NCBI GenBank assembly: GCA_009760855.2
Contig: WPIO01000218.1
Location: 124,001-188,000 of the forward strand
Direction of reading: 5' to 3'
Source: Cristatella mucedo
Taxonomy: Eukaryota > Bryozoa > Phylactolaemata > Cristatellidae
Length of the DNA stretch: 64,000 nt
The translations under genes and the position numbers were made by a program. Shown one piece after another: positions 60,606 to 64,000 of the stretch (positions within the stretch are counted from its first letter, which is position 1; each line of letters starts with the position of its first letter). The notes under the pieces are model-generated. The model was given only the letters and a program-made list of their open reading frames with translations. It did not search any database and was not told the origin of the DNA.

Positions 60606-61540
60606 TATTGTAACTCTTTTTTCAACATCTTCACCAGTTTTACTTAGAATGAATTTATTATAACTTTCCAAAGATTTCTTTAAAACTTTTCATTTGAATT
60701 TAATGGTTTCATTTCAGCACATATTTCGATATAGGGTTTGAGCCATCTTGATTGTTTAAACTTAAAGACTCTCTTTGCATTACATGTCACACCATGTGAT
60801 AAACAGAACTTTAAATATCTATAGTGAAGTAAATAGTCTTTCTTTAGAAGAAAGTCACACATCAATTTTGGAACATTACTTGCTCCTGTTTTGAACTTTC
60901 TTTAACTAGAATATTTACTACAATCAACAACTCTAGTACACGCACATAAAGGATATTCATCGTGTAAATCATGATAATACTCTAGAGTTTTTGTATCATA
61001 TTCAATATCAAAAACAAAGAAATAACCAGTATCTGATTCATCTTTTAATTTAATAATACAATCATTATTCCAACCTTAAGTTGAAACCTTCTCAATCTTT
61101 CCTTGTGGAAGAAGTTCAATCGTTGCTGTAGAATAAAGACTTGTTGCGCCTTGATGTGACACCCATGTTGTTGGTTTATCTTTATCATAACCAGGAACCA
61201 TAGAATTATTTGCTTTAACAAGTCTCCTATTTACTTGACATATTCCACCGCGAATAGATTTTTTAAACATATCATAATTATCTCTATCAGTTAACAACTC
61301 AATCTTTACTCCTGAAAACCAGAATACAGCAATCCATGAGAAGTTTGGTGTTGTGACAAAATTTGCAGGATCTATTTTTAATTTTGACATCAAACCTATT
61401 CTAAAACCTTCAAAGCAATCTGCAAGTAATAACACGTCTGTTAGTAAATATAAATTATGATATTCAAACATGTTTTTGCAAACAAACTCTTTGTTTGAAA
61501 TGTTTGAGTTTGTTTGAATGTTGAAATTTGAAATCATGAA
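60606..61540 (-). pseudogene. Protein-primed family B DNA polymerase, middle part
   Basis: One minus frame from 61,537 to about 60,680 with stops near 61,078 and 60,900, then a frameshift. Motifs are YHNLYLLTDVLLLADCFEGF (third exonuclease region), FSWIAVFW, a motif A-like region ending ATSLYS where the catalytic Asp position is Gly (codon GGC near 61,146), LHDEYPLCA, LLHYRYLKFCLSHG, FKQSRWLKPYIE and EDVEKRV. The part with motif C (DTD) is missing beyond the LINE A junction. It is complementary in coverage to the N-terminal half at 48,446-49,960. Confidence 0.8.
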
Positions 61541-61545
61541 ACGTC

Positions 61546-62785
61546 AAACTTAGTGGTCATCAGGCCTGTTGTAACTCCATCAGCCAGACTTAACGCTTGA
61601 ATTTGGAATCCTCGCTCAATGTGCAATAAACCTCTGGTAATAAGCGACCTTAATTCTGAAAATGGTTTCGACCTGCTCGCCCTAACTGAAACTTGGCTGA
61701 AATCGATAAACTGCCCGACAATTAAAGACACTACTCCATCTGGTTTCCCGTTCTTTCACACCCCTAGATCAATCAAAACTGGAGGCGGAGTTGCTATTAT
61801 CGTGTGCTCGAAATTAAACTTCAAGCCATTTGCGGTACCCTGGAAGCAGTCTTTTGAATCAATTGTCCTGGTCTCACCAGAAAACAAGCTACCGATAGTC
61901 GCAGTAGTCTATCGCTCACCAGGTACCAAATCCTCCTTTATCTCAGATTTCTGCGATCTTATTTCGATTCTGTGTGCAAGAAATCGATCCTTCCTCGTTC
62001 TGGGTAACTTCAACGTTCACTTTGATAACTGATCTGACGCTTTCAGCAAAGAATTTCGTGCATTGACTGATTCGTTGTCTCTTGTGACTCGTGTGCATGG
62101 CCCTACCCACATCAAGAGTCACACACTCGACCGGATTTTCTCATACAACTGCACTTTGTCATCACAAATTATTACCAAATCCTGTTTATCTGACCACATG
62201 CAGATCTCATTCAATCTGCAGTGTGCACCACGTCCTCCTCTAAAATAACCTGTGAATCGCGAAACCTCAAGACCCTTGACATTGATGCTGTCCGTGCGAG
62301 AATATCTGCTTCACCTCTGCTGCTCAGTTCTCTCTCCGATCTCTCATCATTGGTAGATAGCTACAACATGACACTAGCTGACAAGCTCGACGAGTTTGCA
62401 CCTCTGACTAAGCTCACTGTGAGCACCCGCCCAGATGGCCAATGGTTTACCACAGACATTAAACTAGCCAGGTCTACTAAACGAAAGGTTAAAAGAGCAT
62501 ACAAAACATCCGGACTAACTGTTCATCGACAGGCATATGAAGACTACTGTAGGTCGTACCAATCCATCCTAGCAAAGGCCAAGTCTAGCTTCTATAAAAC
62601 ATTGTTGAATCACAGATGCACAATCCAAAACAGCTGATTTCGACAATAAACCATCTCCTCAACCGCTCCCAGATTAGCTCCTTACCTGATGATCCTTGTG
62701 ATGATCTAGCCGATCGCTTTTTTCGATTCTTTGTGCAGAAGATAGACACGATCAGGAAATCCATCCCTGCGATGACAAGACCACC
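61546..62785 (+). mobile_element. LINE A copy: endonuclease region, 5'-truncated
   Basis: It starts inside the LINE A 5' region (AACTTAGTGGTCATCAGG) and runs through the endonuclease to about the position where copy 1 leaves the window. It is interrupted at 62,786-62,790 by LINE C. Confidence 0.8.
61619..62637 (+). pseudogene. LINE A endonuclease, broken
   Basis: Frames 61,619-62,032, 62,063-62,248 and 62,221-62,637 together cover the domain: LLALTETWL, GGVAIIV, YRSPG, GNFNVHFDN (Asn in place of the conserved Asp of GDFN), SDHMQISFNL. A TGA at 62,030, a deletion near 62,220 and the Asp change all argue against activity. Confidence 0.75.
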
Positions 62786-62789
62786 CCAC

Positions 62790-64000
62790 TAGAATGCTGC
62801 ACCCGAATCCTGGCTGCACCTCATTTCTCCCCGCGCTAAAGAGCGGCCTCGGGCGACTCCTAGCGTGGTGTGGACCTTTACTTGATTTCTCCGTAATACC
62901 TTCGGGTATTCCGCTGCTATCTTCGCTGTGACTATTTATGAGCTGTCCTCGGATATGCTACGCAAAACAGGACCTGCTTAGCATAAGATGCGATGTCGCC
63001 ATTAGTCGATACCTACCGGCGGGCCTTCTCCTGTGGGTCAGCAAGAACCTACCTGCATCCTGCGTTCGCCCCATCAACAGCTCAGCTATCAAACCTACGA
63101 CTCGTAAGTTTAAAGCACTAAATAGTACTTGTTGCGGTAGTAGCTCACCCGCTGTAACCCAGCACGTTGTGAAACGTCTTCCCACGGCCGTTACCAAAGT
63201 CCAATTCAAATTCGAAGAGCCAGCGTCCGCCGGGCCGGACGCAAACGGTAGAGAATACGAGTCACTTCATCGCCGTCGCCCAGTTGTTGAACAGCCTCTT
63301 GAATTCCGCCTACTAAATGTCCGCTCGCTAAAAACCAGGGGGTTACTTATCCGCGATCAGGTGGTCCAGGAGAAGCTAGATGCATTTCTGCTTACCGAAA
63401 CCTGGATGACGCGTTGTTCCAGTAGCTTTATTTCCGAGACCACCCCACCCGGGTTCTCATTCTATCAGTCCATGCGTTCTGACAAGGTTGGGGGCGGGGT
63501 TGCAATTGTTGTTCGCGAATCGCTTGGCTATAAAATGTGCAGTTTCTCGCATGGGTCATCGTTTGAATCGATTGCTATCAGGTCTTCAGCAAAGACAATG
63601 CTTTTGACTGTTGTGATATTCCGGCCTCCTTCTGGCTGTCTAAACTTGTTTATAGAGGAGTTTTCAGAGTTCCTTGCTAAAATATTTGTGTGTGACAGGC
63701 CGCTACTGATTGTAGGAGGCTTCAATATTCACGTTGACAACCCTAGCAACAGCCAGGTCCGCTCATTTCTTGACTGTCTGGAGAATCTTGGTTTGGCCCA
63801 ACACGTTAATCATAGCACCCACGTCGGTGGGCACATTCTAGATCTCGTGATCACTAAGGATGTCCTCCCCACTGACTTTGTGGTGTGCCCACTGACCCTC
63901 TCAGATCATTGCTCGGTTTCGCTTACTGTTCCTGCTCCCTCGTACGTGCAGGGTAATGTCGAATTTGCCAAACGACGTAACTTACAAAGCATTGACTTGG
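62790..64000 (+). mobile_element. LINE C: 5' end, runs off the window
   Basis: A third LINE family begins near 62,790 inside LINE A. The first ~150 bp (with a TACCTTCGGGTATTCC hairpin near 62,900) precede a long frame. Confidence 0.65.
62938..64000 (+). CDS. LINE C endonuclease ORF, open to the window edge
   Basis: From ATG at 62,938 no stop occurs in at least 354 codons. About 120 N-terminal residues have several Cys and basic residues, then an APE-type endonuclease: FRLLNVRSLKTRG, FLLTETWM (Glu), GGGVAIVV, FRPPSG, LLIVGGFNIHVDN, LDLVITKD and LSDHCSVSL. The Asp of the usual GDFN motif is Gly (codon GGC near 63,719), so activity is doubtful despite the open frame. Similar in layout to L2/Rex-like elements, with no overlap in sequence to LINE A beyond the motifs. 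Confidence 0.75.
   Translation, partial: MSCPRICYAKQDLLSIRCDVAISRYLPAGLLLWVSKNLPASCVRPINSSAIKPTTRKFKALNSTCCGSSSPAVTQHVVKRLPTAVTKVQFKFEEPASAGPDANGREYESLHRRRPVVEQPLEFRLLNVRSLKTRGLLIRDQVVQEKLDAFLLTETWMTRCSSSFISETTPPGFSFYQSMRSDKVGGGVAIVVRESLGYKMCSFSHGSSFESIAIRSSAKTMLLTVVIFRPPSGCLNLFIEEFSEFLAKIFVCDRPLLIVGGFNIHVDNPSNSQVRSFLDCLENLGLAQHVNHSTHVGGHILDLVITKDVLPTDFVVCPLTLSDHCSVSLTVPAPSYVQGNVEFAKRRNLQSIDL

Larger units (their letters stand above)
58316..61545. mobile_element. Polinton/Maverick-type relic, island 3
   Basis: AT-rich DNA with a small gene, a GG-motif membrane protein, two fibre-like genes and the middle of a DNA polymerase. A 5'-truncated LINE A at 59,941-60,605 separates fibre from polymerase. 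No terminal sequence is seen here. Confidence 0.75.

Overview
This window is eukaryotic, almost certainly from an invertebrate metazoan that I cannot name. It holds APE-type non-LTR retrotransposons (LINEs) with A/T-rich simple-repeat tails, tRNA-derived SINEs, a gypsy-like LTR element, MITEs, and AT-rich islands of broken Polinton/Maverick-type (adintovirus-like) genes. I see no rRNA, no true tRNA gene, no CRISPR, no operon structure and no convincing intact host gene. At most there is a small class A GPCR-like fragment present in two copies.

Layout. 1-1,690: 5' part of a LINE ('LINE A') on the minus strand. 1,691-6,505: Polinton island 1 (fibre-like protein, zinc-finger protein, integrase, membrane protein, unknown gene, terminal sequence). 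6,506-8,117: SINE, LINE B scrap and LINE A reverse transcriptase. 8,118-18,228 and 33,148-42,704: two arms of a large inverted duplication, roughly 94-95% identical where I compared them. They surround a 14.9 kb spacer holding old direct duplications, a perfect 319-bp tandem repeat, foldback elements, SINEs and a LINE A/LINE B chimera. 42,705-50,420: Polinton island 2 (packaging ATPase, cysteine protease, PLA2-like capsid gene, HNH-AP2 endonuclease, N-terminal half of a protein-primed DNA polymerase, terminal sequence). 50,430-52,148: foldback-related repeat and unassigned DNA. 52,149-58,315: one LINE A copy carrying a solo LTR, a truncated gypsy-like element, a MITE and a LINE B. 58,316-61,545: Polinton island 3 (two fibre-like genes, a membrane protein, middle part of the DNA polymerase) cut by another LINE A. 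61,546-62,785: LINE A endonuclease region. 62,790-64,000: 5' part of a third LINE family, open to the window edge.

The main story is genome archaeology. One or more Polinton-type viruses/transposons integrated, decayed through frameshifts, stops, a small inversion and LINE insertions, and were scattered. The inverted duplication can be dated relative to other events. The left arm alone carries a LINE B and a SINE, and the right arm alone keeps about 215 bp lost from the left. Those three differences together account for the length difference between the arms. The least expected content is a set of phage tail-fibre-like repeat proteins inside the Polinton islands. All calls are from reading the sequence; nothing was searched against a database.
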